Origin: an uncultured Pirellulaceae bacterium | Lineage (GTDB): Bacteria > Planctomycetota > Planctomycetia > Pirellulales > Pirellulaceae | Direction: 5' to 3' | Length of the DNA: 48,553 nucleotides | Assembly: GCA_934278005.1 (NCBI GenBank) | Contig: CAKQWG010000002.1 | Coordinates: 1 to 48,553 of the forward strand | Shown here: positions 1 through 8,745 of the stretch, piece by piece | Position numbering within the stretch: the first letter of the stretch is position 1 | How the letters are laid out: each line of letters begins with the position of its first letter | Program-made: the position numbers and the translations under genes | Notes under the pieces: generated by a model | What the model was told of the DNA's origin: nothing | Seen by the model: the letters and a program-made list of their open reading frames with translations, nothing else | Databases searched by the model: none

Positions 1-261
1 GAACTAGTCTCAGAATTCTGGCCTGTCCAGCCAGAGCCTGGCTCGGTTGCCGACCAACTGATCAAAAAGGGTGAGGCCCGTGGCGAAGCCCGCGGGGTGG
101 CACGCGGAATCGTCCAGGAAAAGGCAAACACGATCCGCACGCTGCAAAACATCCTTGACATCCCGCAGTCGCCATACGAGCAGCTCGTAGGCATGAGCTC
201 AGAGGAACTGCAAGCACACGTGGATTCTCTTCAGCAACAGATCGCCCAGCGTTTGATTTAG
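1..261 (+). CDS. Rpn/YhgA-like nuclease-transposase family protein, C-terminal end (partial)
   Basis: The reading frame is open from the first base and ends at a TAG at 259-261, so the 5' part lies outside the window. The 86 visible residues contain a GEARGEARG-type charged linker (about residues 24-36) followed by a helical tail. This arrangement is typical of the C-terminus of the Rpn (recombination-promoting nuclease, PD-(D/E)XK, often labelled putative transposase) family. No nuclease residues are visible. Bases 1-124 are almost identical to 679-792 in the next frame, so this is one half of a tandem pair. The family assignment is by resemblance of the tail only. Confidence 0.55.
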   Translation, partial: ELVSEFWPVQPEPGSVADQLIKKGEARGEARGVARGIVQEKANTIRTLQNILDIPQSPYEQLVGMSSEELQAHVDSLQQQIAQRLI

Positions 262-399
262 AAGTTTGAATGCGAATCGCTGATTTTGCTGGCACCCAAC
301 GCTCTATCAAATTTCGAATCGTCACCAACGTTTAAGGATAACACTAGTTAATAGCTTGCATCGTCCACCCGAGTTCGCATAGTTCCTACCGCCAACAAC

Positions 400-930
400 G
401 TGGTACCAGAGACCGGTACCGCAGCACTTTGCTGTTGGGTGTGGCGGCAGTCGGCAGCGGCAGTCGTAGGAATTGAACTAGCGCGGGGACACTGCTGCTT
501 GTCGCGGAGCTTAACACCAACTAGCAACGTGCAGTGGCCCCAACTTGACGCCGTGCTACGGGCTTTGTTTCAAGTGCTTTCTCAAGTAATTAGCCCGCAG
601 CAAGCCAAGGATTTACTTGATACGATAAGGGTCTATGTGATGAGTGTGAATCCGGTGGTAGGTGAAGAGAAGATGAACGAACTAGTCTCAGAATTCTGGC
701 CCGTCCAGCCAGAACCTGGCTCGGTTGCCGACCAATTGATCAAAAAGGGTGAAGCCCGCGGCGAAGCACGCGGAATAACTAAGGAAAAGGTAAACACAAT
801 TCGCATTCTTCAGTCGATCTTGGGCGTTCCAGGCTCTACCGATGACGAGCTAGCCGACAAGACTCTGAGCGACTTACAAGCGACGATCGAAGCGCTTCGA
901 AAACAGATCGGCAATCGTCCCAGCGAGTAA
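400..930 (+). CDS. Rpn/YhgA-like family protein, N-terminally truncated remnant
   Basis: The frame opens with a GTG at 400 and codes for 176 residues. From about residue 45 (TSNVQWPQ) it looks like the helical C-terminal half of an Rpn-type protein. From residue 94 (ELVSEFWPVQ) it nearly repeats the tail of the preceding gene, including the GEARGEARG linker, and then diverges at the extreme C-terminus. Family members are usually about 280-320 residues with a PD-(D/E)XK nuclease domain first, and that domain is missing here. The first 40 residues look like non-coding sequence read through (Cys/Ala rich), so the true start is uncertain. Most likely this is a decaying duplicate. It faces the next gene convergently. 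Confidence 0.45.
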   Translation: MVPETGTAALCCWVWRQSAAAVVGIELARGHCCLSRSLTPTSNVQWPQLDAVLRALFQVLSQVISPQQAKDLLDTIRVYVMSVNPVVGEEKMNELVSEFWPVQPEPGSVADQLIKKGEARGEARGITKEKVNTIRILQSILGVPGSTDDELADKTLSDLQATIEALRKQIGNRPSE

Positions 931-1100
931 CAACGCGAAGCGGGAAAGCCCTTGGTTTCTACCTGATTTGAAACTTTTTTAGTCTGGAGCAGCCCATGCA
1001 TTTGCCACCTAGCTGAACGCTGTTGAACACTTTGCAAAGTCGAGCGATCAGCGACCTTCTAAACCCATACTGGTATCCCCCCACGTTTTCTAAGTCTCTG

Positions 1101-4100
1101 CTAGGGCAGCGGAACTTGACGGGTGCTCTGCAGATATGCGAAGAGGGCCGCGATCTGCTGTTCGTTCAGTTGATTTAGCAAGCCGTCGGGCATTGTCGAT
1201 GTGGCCAGTTGTTTCAACTCGGTTATCTCCTCGGTGGGAATGCGTTGAACGTAATCCTGGTCGGCCAAGGTTATGACTTTGTCGTTTCGATTTGTCAGTA
1301 GCCCACTCAATACTCGTCCGTCGTCTAGGAGTGCAATCGTCGTGCGAAATTCTTTGGTGACTACTGCGCTGGGATCCACGATGTTTTCTAACAGATAGTC
1401 GATATTGCCGCGGCCAGCGCCTGTTAGGTCGGGTGCCAAATCGCCTCCCTGCCCATAGAGCTTGTGACAGCCCGCGCAAGTTTTCTGAAATAAAGCGCGC
1501 CCCTGCCGCAGATCGGCTGCGGCGAGCGTCTCAGGTGTCAACAGCCGCCGCAAAGAGTTTATTTGTTCAGCCCTGGCTACATCCGTTTCGCGAGCCTGTC
1601 CCCAATGCTCAGCGAGCAGCTTGTCCAACTGTGGATCGTTGAAACTAGCCAATTGCCGTGCTTGGAAGGCGGTAACGTCAGTGGGCTGGATCGTATTTTC
1701 ACCCAGCGCCTTGAGCAATTGCTCGCCCCATGACCTGCGCGATACCAAGATCGAGATCACCGCCGGACGATCCAATGGAGCAAAGGCGCGATAGTTGGTC
1801 AGCAACCGCTGGCCAACCGCATCGTCCACCTCGGAGGCTAATCCACGCGCGGCCAGCAGATTGAGATAGCGTTCGCTGAGCAATTTCAAGCACAGTTCGC
1901 GCAGTCCTTCGGCTCGGGAATCGACCAACGATCTGAGCGCCGCGCTTCTTTCTTCCAGCGAAGCGGCGCGATCTGCGGCCAGGCTTTTGAGTTCGTCGAT
2001 GGTAACGCCATCGCCAAACAGGACATTCAGGTCATTGACTGCCTGTTGCAACGCGATGTCGCGATTGATGGTTGGTGCGAAACCGTCGATCAATTGCAGC
2101 GTGGCATCCCAACCGGCTGGCATAGCTGCCTGCCGCCGGCCGGCCAATCCCTTGGCTAGGCCAAGTACGACATCGACCGCCAGCGGCCCGTCAGCGCTCG
2201 CAACTGCGGTGGCCAGCAGTTGGTCGATCAGCTCAGGTGACCCGTCGAATTCTTCAGCTAGTCGTCGCACCATCAGTCTCCGCGTGCGTGGCCAAGTCGA
2301 CTCAGCCGCCAGATCGACCAACTCATCGGACGGCAGCGGCATCAGGCCGTACCAGACCATCAACGGCAAGTTGTGGTCATCCGCATCCTCAGCGTGGTCC
2401 ATCAGTGACGCGGCCAACGATGCCCGCTTATCAACGGGTAAACGCTGCAGTAGGCTGGCCAGAGTCAGTCGCACAGAGGCTTCGGGTTCGTGCGTGGCCA
2501 AGTCCACGAGTCTCGGCAGCAGGGCATCGTCTTCAGCGGAAAAGATCGCCTTGACCGGTCGATTACCGGTGGTTGTATCGAGTGCCCAATGATCGGTCAG
2601 GAGGCGAATCGCCCAGCTTCGCACGGCGGCCGCGCGATCGTCGCACAGCGCCCGTAAACGTTCTTTAGGCAAAGCGTCGATGGCCCACAGCGCCCACAGT
2701 CCGCGCAGGCGAAGCTCGGTGGGCATGTCTGAGTCTAACATGCCTTCTAAACTCTGCCGGGCCGATACCCAGGCCAACTTTTGAAGTGCAGTCACACCAC
2801 CGTCCAAAGGTGAGGCGTCATTGCCCGTCCAAGTTAATTTCGATCGCAGCGCAAGCGTTCGCATGGCCTCGCGGGCGCGCCGCGCGTGCCATTCGCTGGT
2901 CGACTGCTGCATCAGGACTAACCTGCGTGGGTCGTCCAGGGCGGCATTGTCGTCGAGCCTGATTTCAGCGGGAAAGCCAGCATCGAAGATCAGTTTAAAA
3001 ATCCGTCCGCTGGTGCGATGCACACCCGTCGACTCGTGGCATTCGCCCGTGTCGGACCAGTCCAGCAGCAGCACATTCCCGTCGGGCATGGGGAGCAAAT
3101 TCATGCCACGAAACCATGGGTCGGCTGTCGGGAAAATGTCGGGCTCATGGCGTGCCACAAAGCCCGAGCCCTCCGTATCCAAGCGCTCCACGTTGACGCG
3201 GCGACCATGTAAATTGATCGTCAATAGTCGCCGCTGGTAATCGACAGGCCAAGTGGGCTCTTGATAAATCATCATTCCTACGTGCGCATGGCCGCCACCG
3301 TAGTCGTTGGCCGCCCCACCACGCGAATCCGTCCAGCTCTTACCGACATCAAAGTGCCAATGGTCGGCGTGCATGTCGATCAGTTCGTAACTGCGCGGAT
3401 TAGCATCTAGCGAGTGCGGCCGGACATAGTGCGCACCGGCAATCGAATGCCACAAATGCCCGTTGACGACGTTGATGAAAAAGAGCTCGCCGAGCGCATT
3501 CCAATCGTGTCCCCAGGGATTGGTCGTCCCCTGATTCAGCACCTCGACTACTTGCCGTTGTGGATGATAGCGCCACATGCCGCCGCGCAGTGGTATGCGT
3601 TCATCAGCGGCGCTACCGGGTAACCCCAGTTCACCGGGGCACGAGGCACCGCAGCGGCCGTACAGCCAGTTGTCCGGTCCCCACGTCAGACCGTTTGCAA
3701 AGTTATGATAGTTCTCCTGGGCCACGGTGAAACCGTCCAGGATGACTTCTGGCGGTCCATCGGGGACTAAGTCTCCGTCGGCGTCGGGAATGAACAGTAG
3801 TTGCGGTGGGCACATCAACCACGCACCACCCTGGCCGACCACGACGCCCGTGAGCATTTGCAACGTATCGGAAAATACCGTGCGTTGTTCCGCCACGCCG
3901 TCACCGTCGTTGTCTTGCAGGACGATTACCCGATCGCGCAAGCTTAAGTCAAATCTCTGTGTGCGTTCGGCGTAGGTATAGTTTTCAGCGATCCATACTC
4001 GCCCTTGTGCATCGATGGTACCTGCAATTGGGTTCCGCACGGCCGGTTCCGACGCGAAGAGGGTGGCGGAGAATCCAAGCGGCAAGCTCAGCGACTCAAG

Positions 4101-4247
4101 AGCTTGTGCGGCCGAGATCGGGTCGTCGGTCGACGTCTCGCTGTTATAGATCTCGGGGAATGGAGAGTTGAGTTCCTGCGCAGCGAGCAGCGAGGAGAAG
4201 CACAAGCTGTACAGAAGTCCGAATCCCACACCGAATGCTAATTTCAT
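1101..4247 (-). CDS. PVC-type membrane-bound dehydrogenase with HEAT repeats and haem-binding CxxCH domain
   Basis: This 1048-residue exported protein has a signal peptide (residues 1-23, ending LLAAQ). It begins with a beta-propeller of the planctomycete putative membrane-bound dehydrogenase type (about residues 45-400; compare TIGR02604). A long alpha-helical HEAT-like region follows (about 420-880). The C-terminal domain is the Pirellula/Verrucomicrobium-type haem-binding domain (TIGR02603), with CAGCH at residues 924-928 and a downstream LAPDLTG motif. The family is thought to be periplasmic, with one c-type haem and a sugar- or alcohol-dehydrogenase-like propeller; substrates are unknown. 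The start is an ATG at 4247 and the leader fits it, although no clear Shine-Dalgarno is seen. The gene lies downstream of the lipoprotein gene on the same strand, beyond a repeat-rich 260-bp gap. Confidence 0.9.
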   Translation of the reverse strand: MKLAFGVGFGLLYSLCFSSLLAAQELNSPFPEIYNSETSTDDPISAAQALESLSLPLGFSATLFASEPAVRNPIAGTIDAQGRVWIAENYTYAERTQRFDLSLRDRVIVLQDNDGDGVAEQRTVFSDTLQMLTGVVVGQGGAWLMCPPQLLFIPDADGDLVPDGPPEVILDGFTVAQENYHNFANGLTWGPDNWLYGRCGASCPGELGLPGSAADERIPLRGGMWRYHPQRQVVEVLNQGTTNPWGHDWNALGELFFINVVNGHLWHSIAGAHYVRPHSLDANPRSYELIDMHADHWHFDVGKSWTDSRGGAANDYGGGHAHVGMMIYQEPTWPVDYQRRLLTINLHGRRVNVERLDTEGSGFVARHEPDIFPTADPWFRGMNLLPMPDGNVLLLDWSDTGECHESTGVHRTSGRIFKLIFDAGFPAEIRLDDNAALDDPRRLVLMQQSTSEWHARRAREAMRTLALRSKLTWTGNDASPLDGGVTALQKLAWVSARQSLEGMLDSDMPTELRLRGLWALWAIDALPKERLRALCDDRAAAVRSWAIRLLTDHWALDTTTGNRPVKAIFSAEDDALLPRLVDLATHEPEASVRLTLASLLQRLPVDKRASLAASLMDHAEDADDHNLPLMVWYGLMPLPSDELVDLAAESTWPRTRRLMVRRLAEEFDGSPELIDQLLATAVASADGPLAVDVVLGLAKGLAGRRQAAMPAGWDATLQLIDGFAPTINRDIALQQAVNDLNVLFGDGVTIDELKSLAADRAASLEERSAALRSLVDSRAEGLRELCLKLLSERYLNLLAARGLASEVDDAVGQRLLTNYRAFAPLDRPAVISILVSRRSWGEQLLKALGENTIQPTDVTAFQARQLASFNDPQLDKLLAEHWGQARETDVARAEQINSLRRLLTPETLAAADLRQGRALFQKTCAGCHKLYGQGGDLAPDLTGAGRGNIDYLLENIVDPSAVVTKEFRTTIALLDDGRVLSGLLTNRNDKVITLADQDYVQRIPTEEITELKQLATSTMPDGLLNQLNEQQIAALFAYLQSTRQVPLP

Positions 4248-4345
4248 ATTTCACAGTCCGTCGGCAGAAGTGCACTGGCAAAATGCGTTGCGCTCCACAC
4301 GTTGGTTTGAGCGGTCCCTCAGTCAATATACTCTAGACGTCTTTA

Positions 4346-4507
4346 GTGTGGCCCGACGCTCCGCGTCGGTAGCCAGCGTGGCCCGACGCTCCGCGTCGGT
4401 ATTCTCATCTGTCTCAAGCGCTGTGGAGAGCTGCGGATTTGATTGTCTTTGCATTACCGACGCGGAGCGTCGGGCCACACTCACCGACGCGGAACGTCGG
4501 GCCACAC
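4346..4507. repeat. REPIN-like array: four copies of a 26-bp hairpin unit, two direct and two inverted
   Basis: The unit GTGGCCCGACGCTCCGCGTC is present at 4346-4371 and 4376-4401. It occurs in reverse complement at 4455-4480 and, with one change, at 4482-4507. Each unit is itself a hairpin with a CCGACGC stem and a TCC loop. The two pairs face each other across a 53-nt spacer, so the whole block can fold into one large cruciform or nested RNA stem. The last copy abuts the TAA stop (4508-4510) of the upstream minus-strand gene. The block separates two co-directional genes and may act as a terminator, attenuator or mRNA stabiliser. It resembles REP/REPIN elements. Confidence 0.85.
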
Positions 4508-7018
4508 TTACCGCTGAATGTCTGCGGCGTTCCAATCCATGGCGTAGCGAATGGCCTGGCGTGGGTGGACTATGGTCAGCTCCAGCCGAGCTCCGTTGGG
4601 CTGTAGAGATAGCCCAACAACCGGCTCAGCGGTACGGAAGTGATCGATGACGCGCCCGTCGGCACGCAAAATGTGGATCGTCTGCAGGCCCGATAAAACT
4701 GCCCACACGGCCTGCCCGGTGGTCGGATCGCTGCCGACGCAGCTGACACTCTGTGCAACCTCATGTTCTAGTGGCATGCGATAGTGCCAATGCTGCTTGC
4801 GCTGTTCATCCAGTAAGAAAACGGCCGGCTCATCGGCAGCTAGCCAGCCACGTGCGAGAGTCCAATCGCGATCGCCAGCCCGGCCTAGGATCCATGGCCC
4901 ACGATCTGGCTGAAATGCGACACTGCCTTTAGTTGGGTCAGCAGGGGCAGTCGCCGATGAGCTTGCGCTCAGCTGCAGTGGCTGGATCGTACGATCGTCT
5001 AGAACGACGTAGCCGACAGTGCCTGACTCTTGTTCACTACCGGGCAACAATGCGTGTGGCACCACGGTGCTGTGGCCGCTCATCTGCTGGCGGTCGGTGG
5101 GATCGATCAGTAGCGTGCGACCTTTGGTTGTTATCACGGCCAAGCTGACGGCGGCTGCATCGCGTCCGGACATCCAACGAAAATCGGTTGCACGATCGGT
5201 CGCTCCCAGTTCAATCAAGCGATTCTGCTGCGTCTCGGTTTCGATCCATTGCACGGATGCTTTGTCGCCATGGATATAAGCCACGTACTTGGAAGCCGGT
5301 GAGGCTTCTATACGCGCCGCTGCTCGTGAAGGTTGGCTGGCGTGAGTCGTCCAGCGAGTGTCGATCCACGCAGTAGCCTGTGCGTCGGCCTGAGCTAGGG
5401 TGCCGGCGGTATCGCGCCGGAGCTGTCCAGTATTGTAGAGCGTCCAGACGTTCCCTTGGGCATCGCTGTTGACGGCGACCGCTATCGCTTTGGAAGCGCT
5501 GGCGCTTACTTCTCGCAGCGTAAATGTCTCGGGTGGGTAGGACTGCTGGTCTGTAGTCTCGCTGATCGAGCGTGCGTCGACGGCAGCGGCCATGCGCAAT
5601 TCGATTCGATGCCGCAGGGCAATTTGATTCTGCTTGCGAATTAAATCTTCCGCTAGATTCTCGCCCGCCACGATGCGCGACAGCAACTGCGGCAGGATGC
5701 GATCGAGCAAAGGATTGGTCCGCGATTCGCGTAACTGCAGGCGGTTGTTTTGATCGACTACAACCAGCGTTGGCGCTTCTTGAACGTTGAAGAAATCGCG
5801 TCCCATCGCATCGCGGTCGAGGGCCAGCAGACCGGGCATTTGCCATTCGTCTACAAGCGTTGCAAACGAACTTCCAGCCGGCGGTCGTGGTTCGGCCCAC
5901 ACGCTAACGAACTCGACGGCACCTTGGGGAACGCCCAGCGAAGGCAATGCCTCGGCCACGCGGTTCATTTGCTCACTCGCTATGCGGCAGGCGGGATGAT
6001 CGGCCAACCACAGAAGCACCGTCGCCTTGCGCAGCGGCGCAGATGCGCTGGACTGATATACTGGCTCGCCCGTGGGCGACTCTAGATGAAAGCCAGGGAC
6101 TTGCTCGCCCAGCCCCGAAGTGTCAACCCACATCGGGGCGGGAACAAAGCGGCTGACCCGCAATTCGTCCGCTTCTGGAGCCACTTCAAACTTCGTCCAG
6201 TCCATGTTCGCGTTGCCGCGCGCCCGAGCGAACTCGATCGTCAGTTCGACGTTGGTCACCCTAGCGTCCCCGACCATCTCAGGTGTTAGATGGGACCGCG
6301 GCAAGCCCAAGCGGCGGAGGAGCAGATCTTTCTGGTCGATCCACAAGGTGAACTGATCGGGTCCGCGCTGCACTTGAACTACCCAGCACAGCCTGCCTTC
6401 GACCTCTTCGGGCGGCCCATAAGTTAAGGCAGCCGAATCATCTAGTAAGCCTTGGAGGGGGATGGGAGCGAGCAGGAGATCGAGTTGTGGAGGAAATCCG
6501 GCTAAGCCAGCCGACATCCGCTGCGCGACTAGCGGATCGCTGAGCAACCACGTGAAATCGACTCGCTGCGGCACTGCGCGACTGAGTACTTGCCGCGGCA
6601 CGACCGTTTGGGCGTCAGCCAGTCGTAGACGCCAGCGATCGCCCGTCGGTCCAGCAGCGACCGAGTAGACTCGCAGTCCGATGCGTCCCTGTTTCTCCCA
6701 AGCCACGGCAAGTGGTGCGCGATCCTCTAATGGCTGGCCATCCAAATTGTAGCGCAGGCGCACAAAAGCTTCGTCCTGGTAGCTCTGTAGCTGCTGATAT
6801 GCGCGGACGGACTGTTCAATTGTCGCGCTGGGATCGGTCGAGGCGTTGACCAAACGCGATGCCTGGGCGTCGTCGCCGGCGGTTGCACCGGCGAGGTCTG
6901 CACCGGTCGTATCGCAACCACTCGCGGAGATCAGCAGCGCGAAAGAACTTAGGCACACTAGGCCTAGCTGACGGAGCGTTCTGGGGAGGCGCTGGAAGCA
7001 GTGACGTAGATTAGTCAT
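4508..7018 (-). CDS. Exported lipoprotein: LolA/DUF2092-like domain, thioredoxin-like domain and propeller-like C-terminus
   Basis: This 836-residue protein has a signal peptide and a plausible lipobox (SASGC, Cys35). Residues about 65-295 resemble the lipoprotein-carrier-like beta-sheet domain of DUF2092-type proteins. Residues about 308-465 have a TlpA/peroxiredoxin-like thioredoxin fold, but the active-site position reads HPAC (341-344), so only the second cysteine of a CxxC is kept. The remaining C-terminal part (about 520-836) looks like beta-propeller blades. It probably sits in the envelope facing the periplasm. With one cysteine it cannot act as a classical dithiol oxidoreductase. The dehydrogenase gene lies downstream, so a common role in envelope redox chemistry is possible but unproven. 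Confidence 0.7.
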   Translation of the reverse strand: MTNLRHCFQRLPRTLRQLGLVCLSSFALLISASGCDTTGADLAGATAGDDAQASRLVNASTDPSATIEQSVRAYQQLQSYQDEAFVRLRYNLDGQPLEDRAPLAVAWEKQGRIGLRVYSVAAGPTGDRWRLRLADAQTVVPRQVLSRAVPQRVDFTWLLSDPLVAQRMSAGLAGFPPQLDLLLAPIPLQGLLDDSAALTYGPPEEVEGRLCWVVQVQRGPDQFTLWIDQKDLLLRRLGLPRSHLTPEMVGDARVTNVELTIEFARARGNANMDWTKFEVAPEADELRVSRFVPAPMWVDTSGLGEQVPGFHLESPTGEPVYQSSASAPLRKATVLLWLADHPACRIASEQMNRVAEALPSLGVPQGAVEFVSVWAEPRPPAGSSFATLVDEWQMPGLLALDRDAMGRDFFNVQEAPTLVVVDQNNRLQLRESRTNPLLDRILPQLLSRIVAGENLAEDLIRKQNQIALRHRIELRMAAAVDARSISETTDQQSYPPETFTLREVSASASKAIAVAVNSDAQGNVWTLYNTGQLRRDTAGTLAQADAQATAWIDTRWTTHASQPSRAAARIEASPASKYVAYIHGDKASVQWIETETQQNRLIELGATDRATDFRWMSGRDAAAVSLAVITTKGRTLLIDPTDRQQMSGHSTVVPHALLPGSEQESGTVGYVVLDDRTIQPLQLSASSSATAPADPTKGSVAFQPDRGPWILGRAGDRDWTLARGWLAADEPAVFLLDEQRKQHWHYRMPLEHEVAQSVSCVGSDPTTGQAVWAVLSGLQTIHILRADGRVIDHFRTAEPVVGLSLQPNGARLELTIVHPRQAIRYAMDWNAADIQR

Positions 7019-7246
7019 AAATAAGCAAATTCATGGAATTCAGGAAGTGCTCGGCGGCCACAGTCGCTGCCCGCGTTGGTCGTTTTCGGGTAGTGGATTT
7101 CGCTAAAATTCCTATACTGCCTGAAGAAAGTCCTGGCTGTGTTGTGGTTTACCGTCTGAGAGCGACCGGCGTGTTCACTCAATCCACCGCCTATATTTAC
7201 CTTCAGTAACATAACTACTCGCTGCAATGCAACGGATATCAGCTTG

Positions 7247-8446
7247 ATGCACGGTTTGGAATTACACTTTGGCAAGAACACGACTTGGACGCTCCCCAAC
7301 GACCCTCGCTATGCTGGCGCAACTACATCCAATCCCGTAATTGACGACTGGAGCGGAGCCGTAACGGCTGCGTTCGGTTCGCCGCTGGACTTTCCAGCTT
7401 TAGATCAAGTACTGGTTCCAGGGGATCAGTTAGTCTTTGCAGTCGACCCATTCTGTCCGTCCTTGGTTGAGGTAGTCGCCGCTACGGCCGCGTGGTTCGG
7501 CCACCGCGGGGTCGCGGCGGCCAACATGCGGATCGTGCTCGGGGCAGACGGGCAATGGGTAGCGGATGAGCTAGCTGCCGCTATTGCGACGCGCAGCGGT
7601 CTAACGATCGACATCGAGCAGCATTCATGTGACAACGCGGAGCAGTTGGCCTACGTGGCCGCCAACGAAGCGTCTGATCCCATCTACCTCAATCGCAGCC
7701 TCGTCGACGCCGATGTAATCATTTCCATCTCGGCTGCCCGTGCGCAGGGGAGCCTGGACTACTTTGGTGCCTTTGGCATCTTCCCGTTGTTCTCAGATCG
7801 TGCAACGCGCACGCGATTTCACTCGCTGCCCAGTCTGGTCGATTCGCAGCAGCATTCCCAGTTGACCGCCTGGGCCGATCAGGCGGCGTGGTGGGTGGGA
7901 GTGCTGGTGGGTATTGCAGTCATCCCAGCGGAACGCGATCAGGCAAGCGGGATTTTAGCCGGGCAACTTGCCGCTTTGGAAGAGGCGGCTCAGCAGGCTT
8001 TGGCGAAACAGTGGAGTGAGCCGGTATCGGAAAGCTCTGTTGTCGTAGCTGTGCTCGACGGAGCCCCACAAGCACAGAGCTGGTTGAGTGTAGCCCGCGC
8101 TCTGAGTGCGGCGGAAAAGAAAGTTGCCGCCGGAGGAGCTATTGTGCTAGCGACTCAGTTGTCGCAAGCGGCGGGCAGTGGTCTACGCCGCCTGCGCGAC
8201 CCGCAAATGTCGGTCGCGGCGATCGCCAAGAAACTATCCCAGGACCCAAGTGAGGACGCCTTGGCCGCTAGTCTGCTGCTGCAGGCGACGAGCAGCCACC
8301 ATGTGTACCTGATCTCTGAGCTGCGCAGCGAGACGGTGGAAAGCCTGGGATTGAGCGCCATCGTCGACGGACCGCAGTTGGTCCGTTTACTGGAGCAATT
8401 CGATTCGTGCACGATCATTCAGGCCGTTCAGCACCGTGGTGGGTAG
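7247..8446 (+). CDS. LarA-like (DUF2088) family protein, probably not a racemase
   Basis: The 399-residue protein resembles the nickel-dependent lactate racemase family. It has an N-terminal Rossmann-like half with the VLVPGDQLVFAVDP segment and a middle part (IYLNRSLVDADVIISI, DYFGAFGIFP) that lines up with the substrate and cofactor region of LarA. Two expected features are absent: the GxHR-type motif after the first domain is replaced by LGADGQW, and the His/Lys-containing GxxGG loop is replaced by FGAFGIFP. Loss of racemase activity is inferred from that. I prefer the ATG at 7247 over the TTG just before it. The gene is divergent from the lipoprotein gene, and its last codons merge into the 71-bp repeat array. 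Confidence 0.7.
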   Translation: MHGLELHFGKNTTWTLPNDPRYAGATTSNPVIDDWSGAVTAAFGSPLDFPALDQVLVPGDQLVFAVDPFCPSLVEVVAATAAWFGHRGVAAANMRIVLGADGQWVADELAAAIATRSGLTIDIEQHSCDNAEQLAYVAANEASDPIYLNRSLVDADVIISISAARAQGSLDYFGAFGIFPLFSDRATRTRFHSLPSLVDSQQHSQLTAWADQAAWWVGVLVGIAVIPAERDQASGILAGQLAALEEAAQQALAKQWSEPVSESSVVVAVLDGAPQAQSWLSVARALSAAEKKVAAGGAIVLATQLSQAAGSGLRRLRDPQMSVAAIAKKLSQDPSEDALAASLLLQATSSHHVYLISELRSETVESLGLSAIVDGPQLVRLLEQFDSCTIIQAVQHRGG

Positions 8447-8684
8447 GTTTAGCTCTTGCGCAACCGGCAGCTTCCGCGTTTGGGTGTAGCTAAACTCGCC
8501 AGAGTTTGGGTGGGAAGGTTTAGCTCTTGCGCAACCGGCAGCTTGCGCCTTTGGGTGTAGCTAAACTCGCCAGAGTTTGGGTGGGAAGGTTTAGCTCTTG
8601 CGGAACCGGCAGCTTGCGCCTTTGGGTGTAGCTAAGCTCGCCAGAGTTTGGGTCGGAAGGTTTAGCTCTTGCGCAACCGGCAGC
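8446..8684. repeat. 71-bp tandem repeat array (three full units and a partial fourth)
   Basis: Units start at 8446, 8517, 8588 and 8659, exactly 71 bp apart, and differ at only a few positions. Each unit contains three dyads: GTTTAGCT with AGCTAAAC, GCGCAA with TTGCGC, and AACTC-GCCA-GAGTT. The array therefore reads as a string of structured stem-loops. The sequence just before unit 1 (8438-8445, inside the last codons of the LarA-like gene) resembles the end of a unit, so the array begins within the coding region. It lies between two convergent genes and could serve as a bidirectional terminator or be a mobile-type intergenic repeat. There are no unique spacers, so it is not CRISPR. Confidence 0.9.
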
Positions 8685-8717
8685 GCTGTGCCGCTCGCCA
8701 GGCAGCGCTGTGCTGCC
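8678..8717. repeat. Pair of short palindromes sharing GGCAGCGCTGTGC
   Basis: Two hairpins follow the 71-bp array. One is at 8678-8693 (CGGCA stem closing on TGCCG). The other is at 8701-8717 (GGCAGC closing on GCTGCC). They share a 13-base core. They lie just downstream of the stop of the minus-strand GH2 gene and could help end transcription from either side, although no T-run follows. Confidence 0.5.
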
Positions 8718-8745
8718 CACCGAGCAGGGATGCACCGATGTGCGA

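Noticed and set aside
1..930. A transposon or insertion sequence
   Set aside because: Only Rpn-type tails are seen; I found no terminal inverted repeats, target duplication or DDE/HUH transposase.
4144..4650. Frames with repeated ARRSAS or DAERRATL peptides
   Set aside because: They are translations of the hairpin array at 4346-4507 and have no support as genes.
7015..7299. A 94-codon minus-strand frame ahead of the lipoprotein gene
   Set aside because: It crosses the divergent promoter region and the LarA-like gene start and has no coding features.
8446..8684. Regular repeats that might be a CRISPR array
   Set aside because: The 71-bp units are contiguous with no unique spacers between them and no cas genes are present, so it is a tandem repeat.
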